Positions 51,628 through 60,404 of a stretch of DNA of 64,000 nucleotides are shown in pieces. The stretch comes from Brachybacterium sp036311905 (GTDB taxonomy: Bacteria > Actinomycetota > Actinomycetes > Actinomycetales > Dermabacteraceae): positions 193,852 to 257,851 of the forward strand of contig NZ_JAZDCH010000025.1 in NCBI RefSeq assembly GCF_036311905.1, in the 5' to 3' direction. Position numbers and translations under genes: made by a program. Under the pieces are notes generated by a model, which was not told where the DNA came from, searched no databases, and worked only from the letters and a program-made list of their open reading frames with translations. Position 1 is the stretch's first letter. Each line of letters begins with the position of its first letter.

Positions 51628-52593
51628 GTGCATCGCAACTCCTACTCCCTGGCAGCCCTCGCCGCGGCGGCGGTCCCCGGTCTGGTCCCCGCGCAGACCA
51701 CGCCGATCGCGACCCCGGTCGAGGACCTCGACGTCGCAGGAGTGGTGGGCGAGGACGGCCGCCGGGTCATGATCCTCTCCCCCGCCTCGGTGGCCGCCGG
51801 GGTGCACCTGGAGCGCGACCTGCGCGTCGCCGATGCGCTCACGGGCACGCCGTTGCGCGGCGTGATCCCTCCGGTGCTCGGAGTCGTCAAGCTCGCCGAG
51901 GGTGGCCGGGCCGCGGTGACCGAGGCGCCCGTCGGCCGCCCGCTGATGCTGCAGGACCTGCAGGACTCGCCCGCGCTCGCGCGCTCGCTGGGCCAGGTGC
52001 TCGCACGGATCCACACGGTGCCCCGCTACGCCGCCGAGGCCGCGGGAGTGGAGACCTTCACCCCCGCCGCACTGCTGGCGGAGCACCGGGACCGGGTCAC
52101 CCGAGCGCAGGAGGGCGGGCATCTCCCCGCAGCGGTCGCCCAGCGCTGGGAGACGCTGCTGGCCGACGAGGAGTTGTGGGACTTCACCCCGCAGTTCGTG
52201 CACGCGGACCTCTCCGAGGAGAGCCTCTTCGTCGCCGCCGACCAGATCAGCGCGATCCGCGACTGGTCCTCCTCCAAAGTCGCCGATCCCGCCGCCGATC
52301 TCGCCTGGCTGGTCTCGGCCCTCGACGCCGAGCGCTTCGACGAGCTGTACACGAGCTACCGGGAGGAACTGCCGACCTCGACGCATCCGCGGCTCATGGA
52401 GCGTGCCCAGGCGCTCGGCGAGTTCGCGGTGGTCGCCTGGCTGATCCACGGCCAGGACGCCGGCGACGCCGAGATCATCGCCGACGCCCGGGCGATGATC
52501 TCGGACCTCGACGCCGACCTCGCCCAGCTCGCCCGCGAAGAGGCCGAACGCGCCTACGAGGCGATGAGCGCGCAGCGGCCCGCGGAGGCCTGA
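51628..52593 (+). CDS. Aminoglycoside/macrolide phosphotransferase-like (APH) family protein
   Basis: 321 aa from GTG 51628. APH kinase fold: the catalytic loop is FVHADLSEESLFV (the Asp is kept; the usual Asn is Ser) and the metal-binding segment is IRDWSSSKVADPAADLAWLV. A normal ATP-binding lysine is not obvious. Orthologues sit beside adnB in other actinobacteria, so it is probably a housekeeping small-molecule kinase, not a resistance gene. The altered loop may mean weak or no kinase activity. Confidence 0.78.
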   Translation: MHRNSYSLAALAAAAVPGLVPAQTTPIATPVEDLDVAGVVGEDGRRVMILSPASVAAGVHLERDLRVADALTGTPLRGVIPPVLGVVKLAEGGRAAVTEAPVGRPLMLQDLQDSPALARSLGQVLARIHTVPRYAAEAAGVETFTPAALLAEHRDRVTRAQEGGHLPAAVAQRWETLLADEELWDFTPQFVHADLSEESLFVAADQISAIRDWSSSKVADPAADLAWLVSALDAERFDELYTSYREELPTSTHPRLMERAQALGEFAVVAWLIHGQDAGDAEIIADARAMISDLDADLAQLAREEAERAYEAMSAQRPAEA

Positions 52594-52622
52594 GCCCCAC
52601 GCCCTCGCGACCGCCGAGCAAC

Positions 52623-52775
52623 CCGGTCAGCCAGGTCACCCCGGCCACCCAGGTCACCCCGGCCACCCCGGTCAGCCCGATCAGCTCGGTCCGCCCGATC
52701 AGCTCGATCAGCTCGATCAGCTCGATCAGCTCGGTCAGCTCGGTCAGCTCGGTCAGCTCGGTCAGCTCGGTCAGC
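52623..52775. repeat. Minisatellite: 17 tandem 9-bp units
   Basis: 153 bases divide exactly into 17 nine-base units. The 3' end is most uniform (TCGATCAGC x3, TCGGTCAGC x5); the 5' end is diverged (CCGGTCAGC, CAGGTCACC, CCGGCCACC). It fills the gap between the convergent phosphotransferase-like gene and adnB, and the adnB stop codon (52771-52773) lies in the last unit. No spacers, so not CRISPR. Confidence 0.93.
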
Positions 52776-55700
52776 TTCCCAGGAGCATCTCCGCGATCCG
52801 CTCCCGGGAGGGATGGCGGCGCACCTCGTGCGTCGTGCGCTCGGCGACGAAGTGGAAGGCCGTGCGGATCCGCGACAGCGGCATCCCGGTCTTCTCGTGC
52901 CAGGCCAGGCGATACAGCGAGAGCTGGAGGGAGCGCTCGCGCAGCTGCGCGGGCCGCGGCATGCGCCCCGTCTTCCAGTCCACGATGATCACCCCCGCCG
53001 CATCGTCGGGACCGTCGGCGTCCCCGGCGTCCGGGTCGGGGAAGACGGCGTCGATCACGCCGCGCACCGCCACCGCACCCACCCGGGTGTGGACCGGGGT
53101 CTCGACCGCGATCGGGGTGCGGCCGGACCACTCGGAGCGGGCGAAGGCCTCGCGCAGGGCCAGGTCGTCGAGGTGCGGCGCCTCGTCCTCGCCCAGATCC
53201 GGGAGGTCCTCGAGATCGAGCAGGGTCGCCCCGCCGAAGCGGTGCTCGAGCCACGCGTGGAAGGCGGTGCCTCGGGCCGCCGCGGCGGAGGGCCGCCGCG
53301 GCAGGGGCCGCACCAGGTCGAGGGCGGCGCCTTGCGGGTCGCGCGCCTGCTGCACGACCTGCGAGGCGGACAGCCGCGCCGGGGAGTGGACGGCGGGCGG
53401 CCCCTCCTGGCGCTCCAGGTCATCGAGCACCCGGCGCAGGGTCTCGGCGAGCTCGGGGTCCGCGGGCGGGAGGTCCTCGGCGGCGGCGAGCATCTCCTCG
53501 GCGAGATCCCGGCGGCGCTCGGGCTCTCCCGGTGCTGGCGGCCAGGAGGCGACCCGGCGCACGGACTCGAGCGGGTTCTGCTCGGGCACGTCCTCCCGGC
53601 GGCGGAAGGGTGCGGGCACCAGCGGCTCCGCCTCGGCGAGATAGCGGGAGCGGGGCCGCGCGGTGGTCAGGCCCTGGCGCCAGGCGGCGGAGGTCAGCAG
53701 CAGGCGCCGACGGGCGCGGGTCACCGCGACGTACATCAGCCGACGGTCCTCGCGCAGCGATTCCTCCCCCTGAGCGAACCGGTACTCCTCGATCAGCGCC
53801 TCGGCGTCGACCTGGGTGTCCGCCTCCGCCCAGGCGAGCTCGGGCAGGGTGTCGGCGTCACCGCGCAGGGCGGTGGGGACGGAGGCCCCGGCGAGCTTCC
53901 CGAGCCACCCGTCGCCGGGCACCCGCACCCGCCCGGCCTCGTCGGTCTTCGCCCGGCGCAGGTCGTAGGAGGGCACCGATCCCTCGGTGAGGCCGGCGAC
54001 GGCGACCAGGTCCCATTCGAGGCCCTTCGCGGAGTGCATGGTCACGATGGTGACCGCCTCCGGATCGCTCTCGGCCTCCGCCTCCCCCGCCGCGCCGACG
54101 GACAGCGCGGCCTCCTCGTCCTCGCTGATCTCGAGCAGGTCCAGGTATGCGGCGAGCCCGCCGCGCCGGGCGGTGCGGTCGAAGGCCGCGGCGTGCTCGC
54201 GCAGCGCCTCGAGATCGCCGAGGGCCCGCGTGGACGGATCCGCCTCGCGCAACACCAGGTCCACCTCGAGCAGGCGCACGGCGGCCGTGACCAGATCGGG
54301 GAGCGGGAGCGGCAGCAGCCGCCGCATCTCGCGCAGCACCTGCTGGACGTGCTCGAGGCGCTCGCGACCGCGCTCGCTGAGGGAGCGCCCGGACGGATCG
54401 GTCCAGCCCCGCGGCGGGAGGTCGTCCACGGCGTCGAGCAGCGACACCTCCTCGACCTCGTCGGGGGCGGCGGGCGCGCCGTCGGTCGTCGTCGGCCGGG
54501 CGGCCCGCAGACGCGACCCGAGCCGGTCCCTCCAGCGGCCGAGGACCGCGAGATCCCGCGCCCCGAGACGCACCCGGGGTCCGGTGAGCAGACGCATGAG
54601 CGCATCGCCCCGCCCCGGATCGTGGGAGGCCTCGAGGAGGGCGCGGACATCCGCCACCTCCGGCCGGTGCAGAAGACCCCCGAGCCCCACCACGTGCACG
54701 GGCAGTCCCTCGGCCTCGAGGCCCTCGACGAGGGCGGGGATCTGACGCCGCGCGCGCACCAGGACCGCCGCCGACGGCACCTCGTCCTCGGGGGCCTCGG
54801 CGCGGCGGGCCCGGATCCAGCGGCCGATGGCGCGGGCCTCGCCGGTCTCGTCGGCGGCCTCGTGGATCTCCGCGGCGCCCTCCCCCGCGCCGGGGCGGGG
54901 GTGCAGCTCGGGGATCTCCACCCCGGCCCCGGCCGCGCGCAGCGGTCCCGCGAGGCGGTTCGCGACGGCGAGGACCGCCTCGTCGTTCCGCCAGGAGGTG
55001 GACAGGGTGCGCTGCAGGACCGGCCGCTCCGGGGTCGCGAAGGCCTCCGCGAAGCCCGCGAGGGAGGCCGCCGAGGCACCGCGCCAGCCGTAGATCGCCT
55101 GCTGCGGATCGCCGACGGCGCACGCGGGGTGCCCGGGGCCGAAGAGGTCGGTGAGCATCCGCAGCTGGGCGACGGAGGTGTCCTGGAACTCGTCGAGCAG
55201 CACGACCCGGTGCAGGCGGCGGGCGAGGGCTCCGGCGGCGGGCACCTCGCGCGCGATGCGGGCGGCGAGGGAGACCTGATCGGCGAAGTCGAGAGCGGAG
55301 CTCTCGGCGCGGATCTCGGCGAAGCGCTCGACCAGCGGGATCAGGGCGAGGCGGTTCTCGAGGGCGGTGAGCACCCCGGCGACAGCCTTCGGGGTGGTGC
55401 GGCGCCGTCCCTCGACCTGCAGCGGGATCTGGGAGAGGTGCGTGTGGATCTCCCGCAGGTGCGCCTCGAGCCGCGCGGGATCCACCAGGTGGTCGGCGAG
55501 CGAGGACGTCAGCGAGAGCAGGGCGGCGGTGAGGGTCGCGGGGGACGCCTCGAGGTCGAGGCTGTCGTCCCAGGACTCCACGAGGGTGTGGGCGAGCTGC
55601 CAGGACGCCGAGGTGGACATCATCGTCAGCTCCGGATCGATGCCGACGGCGAGGGCGTGCTCGCGGACCAGGTCGAGGGCGAACCCGTTGTAGGTGCGGA

Positions 55701-56118
55701 CCGCGGGGCGCTGGCCGACGAGCTCGTCCCCGCCCCGTTCGAGACCGGCCGGGAGGGGCAGGCCCTCGGCGCGCAGCGCGTCGGCGAGGGTCGCCAGACG
55801 CTGGGCGATGCGGGCGGAGAGCTCGTGCGCCGCCTTGCGGGTGAAGGTCAGACCCAGCACCTGCCGCGGCTCGACCACGGCGTTCGCGATCAGCCAGACC
55901 ACCCGGGAGGCCATCGTCTCGGTCTTCCCGGAGCCGGCTCCGGCGACGACCAGCAGCGGCTGCAGCGGGGCCTCGATGACGGCGGTCTGCTCGGCGGTCG
56001 GCGGCGGCTGCTCGAGCAGGCCGGCGAGCCGGGCCGCGCTGAGCGCCGGGGCGGGGCGCTCGTCGTGCTCGTCGTGATCGGAGTTCTCGTCGTGCTGGTC
56101 GCGTTCGGGGCGGGTCAC
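52771..56118 (-). CDS. adnB: AdnB subunit of the AdnAB helicase-nuclease
   Basis: 1115 aa. N-terminal UvrD-like motor: Walker A AGAGSGKTETM, FTRKAAHEL, VVLLDEFQDTS, GDPQQAIYGWRG, TMHSAKGLEWD, YVAVTRARRR. C-terminal RecB-like nuclease: GTAFHAWLEHRFG, VIDAVFPDPD, VIIVDWKTGR and LQLSLYRLAW give the His, Asp, Asp and Lys of the active site. AdnAB resects double-strand breaks in actinobacteria that use it in place of RecBCD. AdnB is the lead motor in mycobacteria. It overlaps adnA by 4 bases (GTGA). The stop codon lies in a minisatellite. Confidence 0.95.
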   Translation of the reverse strand: MTRPERDQHDENSDHDEHDERPAPALSAARLAGLLEQPPPTAEQTAVIEAPLQPLLVVAGAGSGKTETMASRVVWLIANAVVEPRQVLGLTFTRKAAHELSARIAQRLATLADALRAEGLPLPAGLERGGDELVGQRPAVRTYNGFALDLVREHALAVGIDPELTMMSTSASWQLAHTLVESWDDSLDLEASPATLTAALLSLTSSLADHLVDPARLEAHLREIHTHLSQIPLQVEGRRRTTPKAVAGVLTALENRLALIPLVERFAEIRAESSALDFADQVSLAARIAREVPAAGALARRLHRVVLLDEFQDTSVAQLRMLTDLFGPGHPACAVGDPQQAIYGWRGASAASLAGFAEAFATPERPVLQRTLSTSWRNDEAVLAVANRLAGPLRAAGAGVEIPELHPRPGAGEGAAEIHEAADETGEARAIGRWIRARRAEAPEDEVPSAAVLVRARRQIPALVEGLEAEGLPVHVVGLGGLLHRPEVADVRALLEASHDPGRGDALMRLLTGPRVRLGARDLAVLGRWRDRLGSRLRAARPTTTDGAPAAPDEVEEVSLLDAVDDLPPRGWTDPSGRSLSERGRERLEHVQQVLREMRRLLPLPLPDLVTAAVRLLEVDLVLREADPSTRALGDLEALREHAAAFDRTARRGGLAAYLDLLEISEDEEAALSVGAAGEAEAESDPEAVTIVTMHSAKGLEWDLVAVAGLTEGSVPSYDLRRAKTDEAGRVRVPGDGWLGKLAGASVPTALRGDADTLPELAWAEADTQVDAEALIEEYRFAQGEESLREDRRLMYVAVTRARRRLLLTSAAWRQGLTTARPRSRYLAEAEPLVPAPFRRREDVPEQNPLESVRRVASWPPAPGEPERRRDLAEEMLAAAEDLPPADPELAETLRRVLDDLERQEGPPAVHSPARLSASQVVQQARDPQGAALDLVRPLPRRPSAAAARGTAFHAWLEHRFGGATLLDLEDLPDLGEDEAPHLDDLALREAFARSEWSGRTPIAVETPVHTRVGAVAVRGVIDAVFPDPDAGDADGPDDAAGVIIVDWKTGRMPRPAQLRERSLQLSLYRLAWHEKTGMPLSRIRTAFHFVAERTTHEVRRHPSRERIAEMLLGS

Positions 56119-59100
56119 AGCTGCTCCCCCTCGGGTTGCAGGGCGCAGCTCGAGCGGACCGCACAGCGGCTGCAGTGGGAGGTGATCCGCGCGGCGACCT
56201 CGGCTCCGGAGACGTCCGCGGCGACGCGGCGCACGAGGTCGTCGAACCAGGCGGGATCCTCCGCGCGGGAGAGGGCGGTCTGGGTGCGGACGGCGGCGCT
56301 GCGCCCCCCGGTGCCGACGTAGACCAGCTGCGCGCCGTTGAGCCGCTCGGGGGCATCCTCCCCCAGCTGCTCGGCGAGCGCCCCGTCACGCACCGCGGTC
56401 TGGTACGCGGCGAGCTGGAGGTCCTCCTCCGCGGCGGCCCGGGACTTCGCGGCGCGACCGGTCTTGAGGTCGACGACCCGCAGCCCGGTCTCGTCCCCCT
56501 CGAGGCGGTCGATCGAGCCACGCAGCCGCACCGAGCCCAGGACCACCTCGAAGGGTGCCTCGACGGCGAGCGGCGGGGCCGCGGCGGCGAGGTGCTCGGC
56601 GAGCAGGCGAGCGGCGTCCTCCGCCCGGCGCACACGGCGCCTCCCCGACCAGGTGTCGGTGCCGGGGATGGTGCGGAGCTGGGCATGAAGGGCGTCGAGC
56701 AGGTCCTGGACGCCGTTCTCGGGTCCGCGCGGATGGGTCTGCGCGAGGTGGTGCAGGGCGGTGCCGATGCGCTGCGCCGGCCCTCCCGAGCGGGTGCCGC
56801 CGGAGCGCTCGAGCAGCCAGGCCTGCGGGCAGTCGGCGGCGCGCTCGAGGGCCGAGGGGGACAAGGGGATCTCCGTGCCCGGGTCGGCGAGCGGCGCGTC
56901 GCTGCTCGGGCGCTGGTGGTACCAGCGCTCCGGGGCGGTGCCGGGAGCTCCCACCGCGGCGAGCGCGTGCAGGGCCCGGGCCGCGTCGGCCGCACGCGCC
57001 GGGTCCGGGTCGAGGAGCCGTCGTCGCAGGGCGGGGACCAGCTCCCGCACGTCGGGGGCGGGGCCCGGGTCCCGTCGGAGCGCGTCGAGATCGAGCCAGT
57101 CGGGCTCGTCCGGGGAGTCCGCGGCCGCGGCGGTGGCCCCCTGCTCGAGCGCCTCGAAGAGCGCGGAGGGGTCCGAGTCCGGGTCCTCGACGGCGGTGAC
57201 GAGCACCCGTGAGCGGGCACGGGCGAGGGCGGAGACCGCGAGCCGCAGCTCATCGGCGAGGACCTGGGCGCGCTGGATCGCGCGGACGGGCTCGGGGTCG
57301 GCGGGCAGCCCGCCGGGATCCCGGGAGTCGGTCAGCAGCGCCAGCTCCGCCGCACCGAAGAGGGTCGAGCGGAGGCGCAGGTCCGGCCAGGCACCCTCCT
57401 GCAGGCGGGCGAGGACCACGGTGTCCCGGTGCTCGCCGGCGATTTGCGCGGGCGTGAGCACGGCGACCCGACCCCGGGGCGCGGCAGCCGGGGCGAGGGT
57501 GTCCTCGACGACGGCCTGGGCGCGGACCTGCTCGACGAGGTCGAGGGGCCCCGCGCCGGGACGTCGGTCGGTGAGCCGCTCGGCGGCCGCGAACAGCTCC
57601 AGCAGGGCGTCGAGCCGGGACCCGGCGAGCCGGGCGCGGGCGCCGTCCACGTCCCCCGGGGCGCCGAGGGCCGCCCGCCGCCAGCCCCCGGCGAGCCCCG
57701 CCGCGTCCCAGGCGTGCCACAGCACCTGCTGGGCGTCCTCCTCGCGGTGGGCGCGGACGGCGGCGATCATGTCCCGCAACCGGTGCACGGGGGCCGCCGT
57801 GCGGTCCCGGTCCTCGGCGCCCGGCAGTCCGGGGGCCTCCTTCTCGAGCAGCGCCCGGGCGAGCAGCTGGTCGCTCGGGGTCTCGTCCTCGGGGCGGGCG
57901 CTGCGGTGGGCGGCGAGCAGGAGGCGGCGGATGCGGCGCAGTCGCAGCGAGTCGGCGTCCCCGTAGGGCCCCCGCAGCAGCGCGTCGGCGACCAGCGGGT
58001 CCACGGAGGTGCCCTCCGGCGCGAGAGCGATCTCGAGCACCGTCAGCAGGTCCGCGACCGCCGGCACCTCGCGCAGCGGCTGGGGCCGGTGCGGCACGCG
58101 CACCGGCAGCCCGGAGCGCGAGAGGAGGTCGGCGACGTCGGCCACCGCCGCGCCGGAGCGGCACACCACCGCCATGTCGTCGTACTCCACCTGCTCCCGA
58201 TGATGGAGGTCGCGGAGCGCGCCGGCGATCAGCCGCGCCTCCTCGAGCGGGTCCCGGGCACGCACAGTCACGGGGCGCGGGCCGTCCGGGGTGTGCCGGG
58301 GACGACGCACCGCGGCCGGCGCCCCCGCGAGCGGGAGCCGGCCGCGGAGTCCGTCGAGCACGCGCAGCGCACCGCCCCGCGGCCCGTGGGCCCCGGGGAG
58401 GACGATCTCCGACAGCGGCCTGCGGAGGAGCCCGCGGAGCCGGTCGGCCGCATCCGGCAGCGCCCCGCGGAAGGTGTCCACGGCCGCATCGGGGCAGGAG
58501 AGCACGAGCAGCCGCGCTCCGGCCCCGGCGAGCGCCGCCACCAGGTCGACGCCGGCGCTGGTGAGGTCCTGCGCGTCGTCGACGACCACGAGGGAGTACG
58601 GCGCGGGCTGCGCGGTGTCCTCGAGCAGGCGCACCGCCCGTCGGACGAGGCCCCCCGAGTCCAGGCGCGGCCCCGCGTCGAGGGCGGCGGCCGCTTCGAG
58701 ATCGAGCACGCCGAGGTAGTCGCGCAGCAGCGCTGCGGCATCGCGCCACGCGGGACGGGCCCGCTCCTCCCCCAGCCGGTCGAGGTCCGCCGGGGAGAGC
58801 CCCCGCTCCGTCGCCCGGGTGATCAGATCGCGCAGCTCCGCACGGAAGCCGGGCAGCGTGCGCGCCGCCGCGTCGACCTCGAGATGCCAGGTGCCGCGCT
58901 CGGCGATGAGCTCGGCGAGGAGGGCGTCCTGCTCGGCCCCGGTGACCAGCGTCGGCTCGCCGCGCCCCGCGCGGACCGACTCGGCGCGCACGATCGCGTG
59001 GCCGAGGGCGGGGGGCGTCATGGCGTGGACCCCGGCGGCGCCGTGCACCGCGAGGGCGTCCCGCAGCCGCCCGGCGGCGGCGCGCCGGGGGGCGAGCAGC

Positions 59101-59321
59101 AGCGTCCCCTCGCCCGCCCGGGCGGCCGCCGCGAGCGCGAGCGCGGTGCGCCCGGCGCCCGGTCCGGCGTGGACCAGGACGTCCCCGCCGCCCTCGACGA
59201 GCTCGAGAGTGCGCCGCTGCTCGACGTCGAGACGCTCCGGGGGCAGGACCGCGGCGACGGCCGACGGGTCCGGCCCGAGCAGCCGGATGCGGCGGCGTGC
59301 GGAGCTCGCGGTCGTCGTCAT
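56115..59321 (-). CDS. adnA: AdnA subunit of the AdnAB helicase-nuclease
   Basis: About 1068 aa from ATG 59321. UvrD-like N-terminal domain with changed ATP motifs: Walker A is AGPGAGRT (R58 for lysine) and motif II is VVDDAQDL (Asp for the catalytic Glu), so this motor is probably weak or inactive. The C-terminal RecB-like nuclease looks intact (LHHLAQTHPRG, VVDLKTGRAAKS, LQLAAYQ) and is held by a 4Fe-4S cluster: one Cys in ADCPQAW and three in HCSRCAVRSSC. It forms a heterodimer with AdnB; in mycobacteria AdnB supplies most motor activity. ATG 59321 is preferred over the in-frame start at 59339. Confidence 0.94.
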   Translation of the reverse strand: MTTTASSARRRIRLLGPDPSAVAAVLPPERLDVEQRRTLELVEGGGDVLVHAGPGAGRTALALAAAARAGEGTLLLAPRRAAAGRLRDALAVHGAAGVHAMTPPALGHAIVRAESVRAGRGEPTLVTGAEQDALLAELIAERGTWHLEVDAAARTLPGFRAELRDLITRATERGLSPADLDRLGEERARPAWRDAAALLRDYLGVLDLEAAAALDAGPRLDSGGLVRRAVRLLEDTAQPAPYSLVVVDDAQDLTSAGVDLVAALAGAGARLLVLSCPDAAVDTFRGALPDAADRLRGLLRRPLSEIVLPGAHGPRGGALRVLDGLRGRLPLAGAPAAVRRPRHTPDGPRPVTVRARDPLEEARLIAGALRDLHHREQVEYDDMAVVCRSGAAVADVADLLSRSGLPVRVPHRPQPLREVPAVADLLTVLEIALAPEGTSVDPLVADALLRGPYGDADSLRLRRIRRLLLAAHRSARPEDETPSDQLLARALLEKEAPGLPGAEDRDRTAAPVHRLRDMIAAVRAHREEDAQQVLWHAWDAAGLAGGWRRAALGAPGDVDGARARLAGSRLDALLELFAAAERLTDRRPGAGPLDLVEQVRAQAVVEDTLAPAAAPRGRVAVLTPAQIAGEHRDTVVLARLQEGAWPDLRLRSTLFGAAELALLTDSRDPGGLPADPEPVRAIQRAQVLADELRLAVSALARARSRVLVTAVEDPDSDPSALFEALEQGATAAAADSPDEPDWLDLDALRRDPGPAPDVRELVPALRRRLLDPDPARAADAARALHALAAVGAPGTAPERWYHQRPSSDAPLADPGTEIPLSPSALERAADCPQAWLLERSGGTRSGGPAQRIGTALHHLAQTHPRGPENGVQDLLDALHAQLRTIPGTDTWSGRRRVRRAEDAARLLAEHLAAAAPPLAVEAPFEVVLGSVRLRGSIDRLEGDETGLRVVDLKTGRAAKSRAAAEEDLQLAAYQTAVRDGALAEQLGEDAPERLNGAQLVYVGTGGRSAAVRTQTALSRAEDPAWFDDLVRRVAADVSGAEVAARITSHCSRCAVRSSCALQPEGEQL

Positions 59322-59379
59322 GCCCCCATTGCACCTCATCCCCCCGACCGATGACGCCGGGGGACGCGTCCCGTGGCGG

Positions 59380-59401
59380 TACCATGATCCGGGTCACCCG
59401 G
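59380..59401 (+). promoter_or_regulatory. TetR-gene promoter with overlapping palindrome
   Basis: TACCAT at 59380-59385 fits a -10 box; a perfect palindrome CCGGGT-C-ACCCGG (59389-59401) starts 3 bases later, where RNA synthesis would begin. It could be the operator for self-repression by the TetR protein encoded 31 bases downstream. Confidence 0.45.
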
Positions 59402-59432
59402 ACAGGTCTATCCAGGATCGGAGGCGGCCGTC

Positions 59433-60110
59433 ATGTCCTCGCCGTCCACCCCTCGCATGCCTCGTGCGCAGCGCCGCGCCCAGTTGCTCGAGCTGGCCAC
59501 CCGGGTCTTCGGCGAGAAGGGGTACCAGCGCACCTCGATGGACGACATCGCCCACACGGCGGGGGTCACCAAGCCCGTGCTCTACCAGCACTTCACCTCC
59601 AAGGAGACGCTGTACGCGGAGGTCCTGGACATCATCGCGGAGCGCATGATGAGCGAGGTCCAGACCGTGCGGGAGGTCGAGGGCGGCTCGGTGGAGCGGG
59701 TCCGCTTCGGCCTCGAGCTCTTCTACCGCTTCGTCTCGCTGCAGAATGCGGTGCGCCTGTTCACCGGCTCGGAACCGGTCCCCGCGACCGTGCAGGAGCG
59801 GGTCACCCAGGTCCTGGACTCCCTGTCGATCGAGCTCGCGAGCCTGCTCATGGTCACCCGCGAGATCTCCGATGCGCGAGCGAGGATCCTGGGCCGCAGC
59901 ATCCTCGCCGCCGCGCAGTCCACCGCCGTGATGCTCCACGCCGCCTCCGGCGAGCCCGAGCGGGAGGAGATCCTCGAGGTGATGACCTCCGCGATGCTGC
60001 ACGGCCTGACGGGCTTCGCCCCGCTCGAGCATCCGCAGGTGGCCGGGACGGTGCTCGCCGCCGACGGCTCCTCCCGGACGGGCGACGCCCCCGTCACCGC
60101 CCAGCCCTGA
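59433..60110 (+). CDS. TetR-family transcription regulator
   Basis: 225 aa, ATG 59433 after GGAGGCG. N-terminal HTH: RAQLLELATRVFGEKGYQRT, TSMDDIAHTAGVTKPVLYQHFTSKETL is the TetR DNA-binding signature. The C-terminal ligand/dimer domain is specific to this protein group. Its neighbours (DUF3107 next, rhlE further on) correspond to Rv3208, Rv3208A and Rv3211. Ligand unknown; self-regulation through the upstream palindrome is possible. Confidence 0.92.
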   Translation: MSSPSTPRMPRAQRRAQLLELATRVFGEKGYQRTSMDDIAHTAGVTKPVLYQHFTSKETLYAEVLDIIAERMMSEVQTVREVEGGSVERVRFGLELFYRFVSLQNAVRLFTGSEPVPATVQERVTQVLDSLSIELASLLMVTREISDARARILGRSILAAAQSTAVMLHAASGEPEREEILEVMTSAMLHGLTGFAPLEHPQVAGTVLAADGSSRTGDAPVTAQP

Positions 60111-60114
60111 CCGC

Positions 60115-60120
60115 TAGACT
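60115..60120 (+). promoter_or_regulatory. -10 box before DUF3107 gene
   Basis: TAGACT, 55 bases before ATG 60176; the gene has its own Shine-Dalgarno (GGAGGGAAGGA), so it need not rely on TetR read-through. Confidence 0.35.
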
Positions 60121-60175
60121 CCCGCACGCACAGCACCGGACTACCCCGCCCCCGCGGCGGAGGGAAGGACCCACC

Positions 60176-60397
60176 ATGGAGATTCGCCTCGGCATCCAGC
60201 ACTCCGCCCGCGAGATCGTGATCGAGTCCGCGGAGGGCTCCGAGGAGCTTCTCGAGCGCCTCTCCGCCGCTCTGCGCGACGGCACCCCGGTCACCCTGGT
60301 GGACGACAAGGGCCGCACCGTGCTGGTCCCCGGCGCGAAGGTCGCCTACGTGGAGCTCTCCTCCGAGGAGCCCCGCCGCGTCGGCTTCCTCGGCTGA
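60176..60397 (+). CDS. DUF3107 small protein
   Basis: 73 aa (MEIRLGIQHSAREIVIES...). Matches the actinobacterial DUF3107 family, whose mycobacterial member is Rv3208A/TB9.4. Beta-strand and helix alternate, with LVDDKGRTVLVPGAKVAYVEL as conserved core. Function unknown; always found near TetR and DEAD-box helicase genes. It ends 7 bases before the metallophosphoesterase gene. Confidence 0.9.
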   Translation: MEIRLGIQHSAREIVIESAEGSEELLERLSAALRDGTPVTLVDDKGRTVLVPGAKVAYVELSSEEPRRVGFLG

Positions 60398-60404
60398 CCC
60401 TGCC

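Noticed and set aside
51628..52593. Acquired aminoglycoside or macrolide resistance gene
   Set aside because: It lies in conserved core gene order, base composition matches neighbours, no mobile element is near, and the catalytic loop is atypical.
52623..52775. CRISPR-like array
   Set aside because: Units are 9 bp and contiguous, with no spacers and no cas genes.
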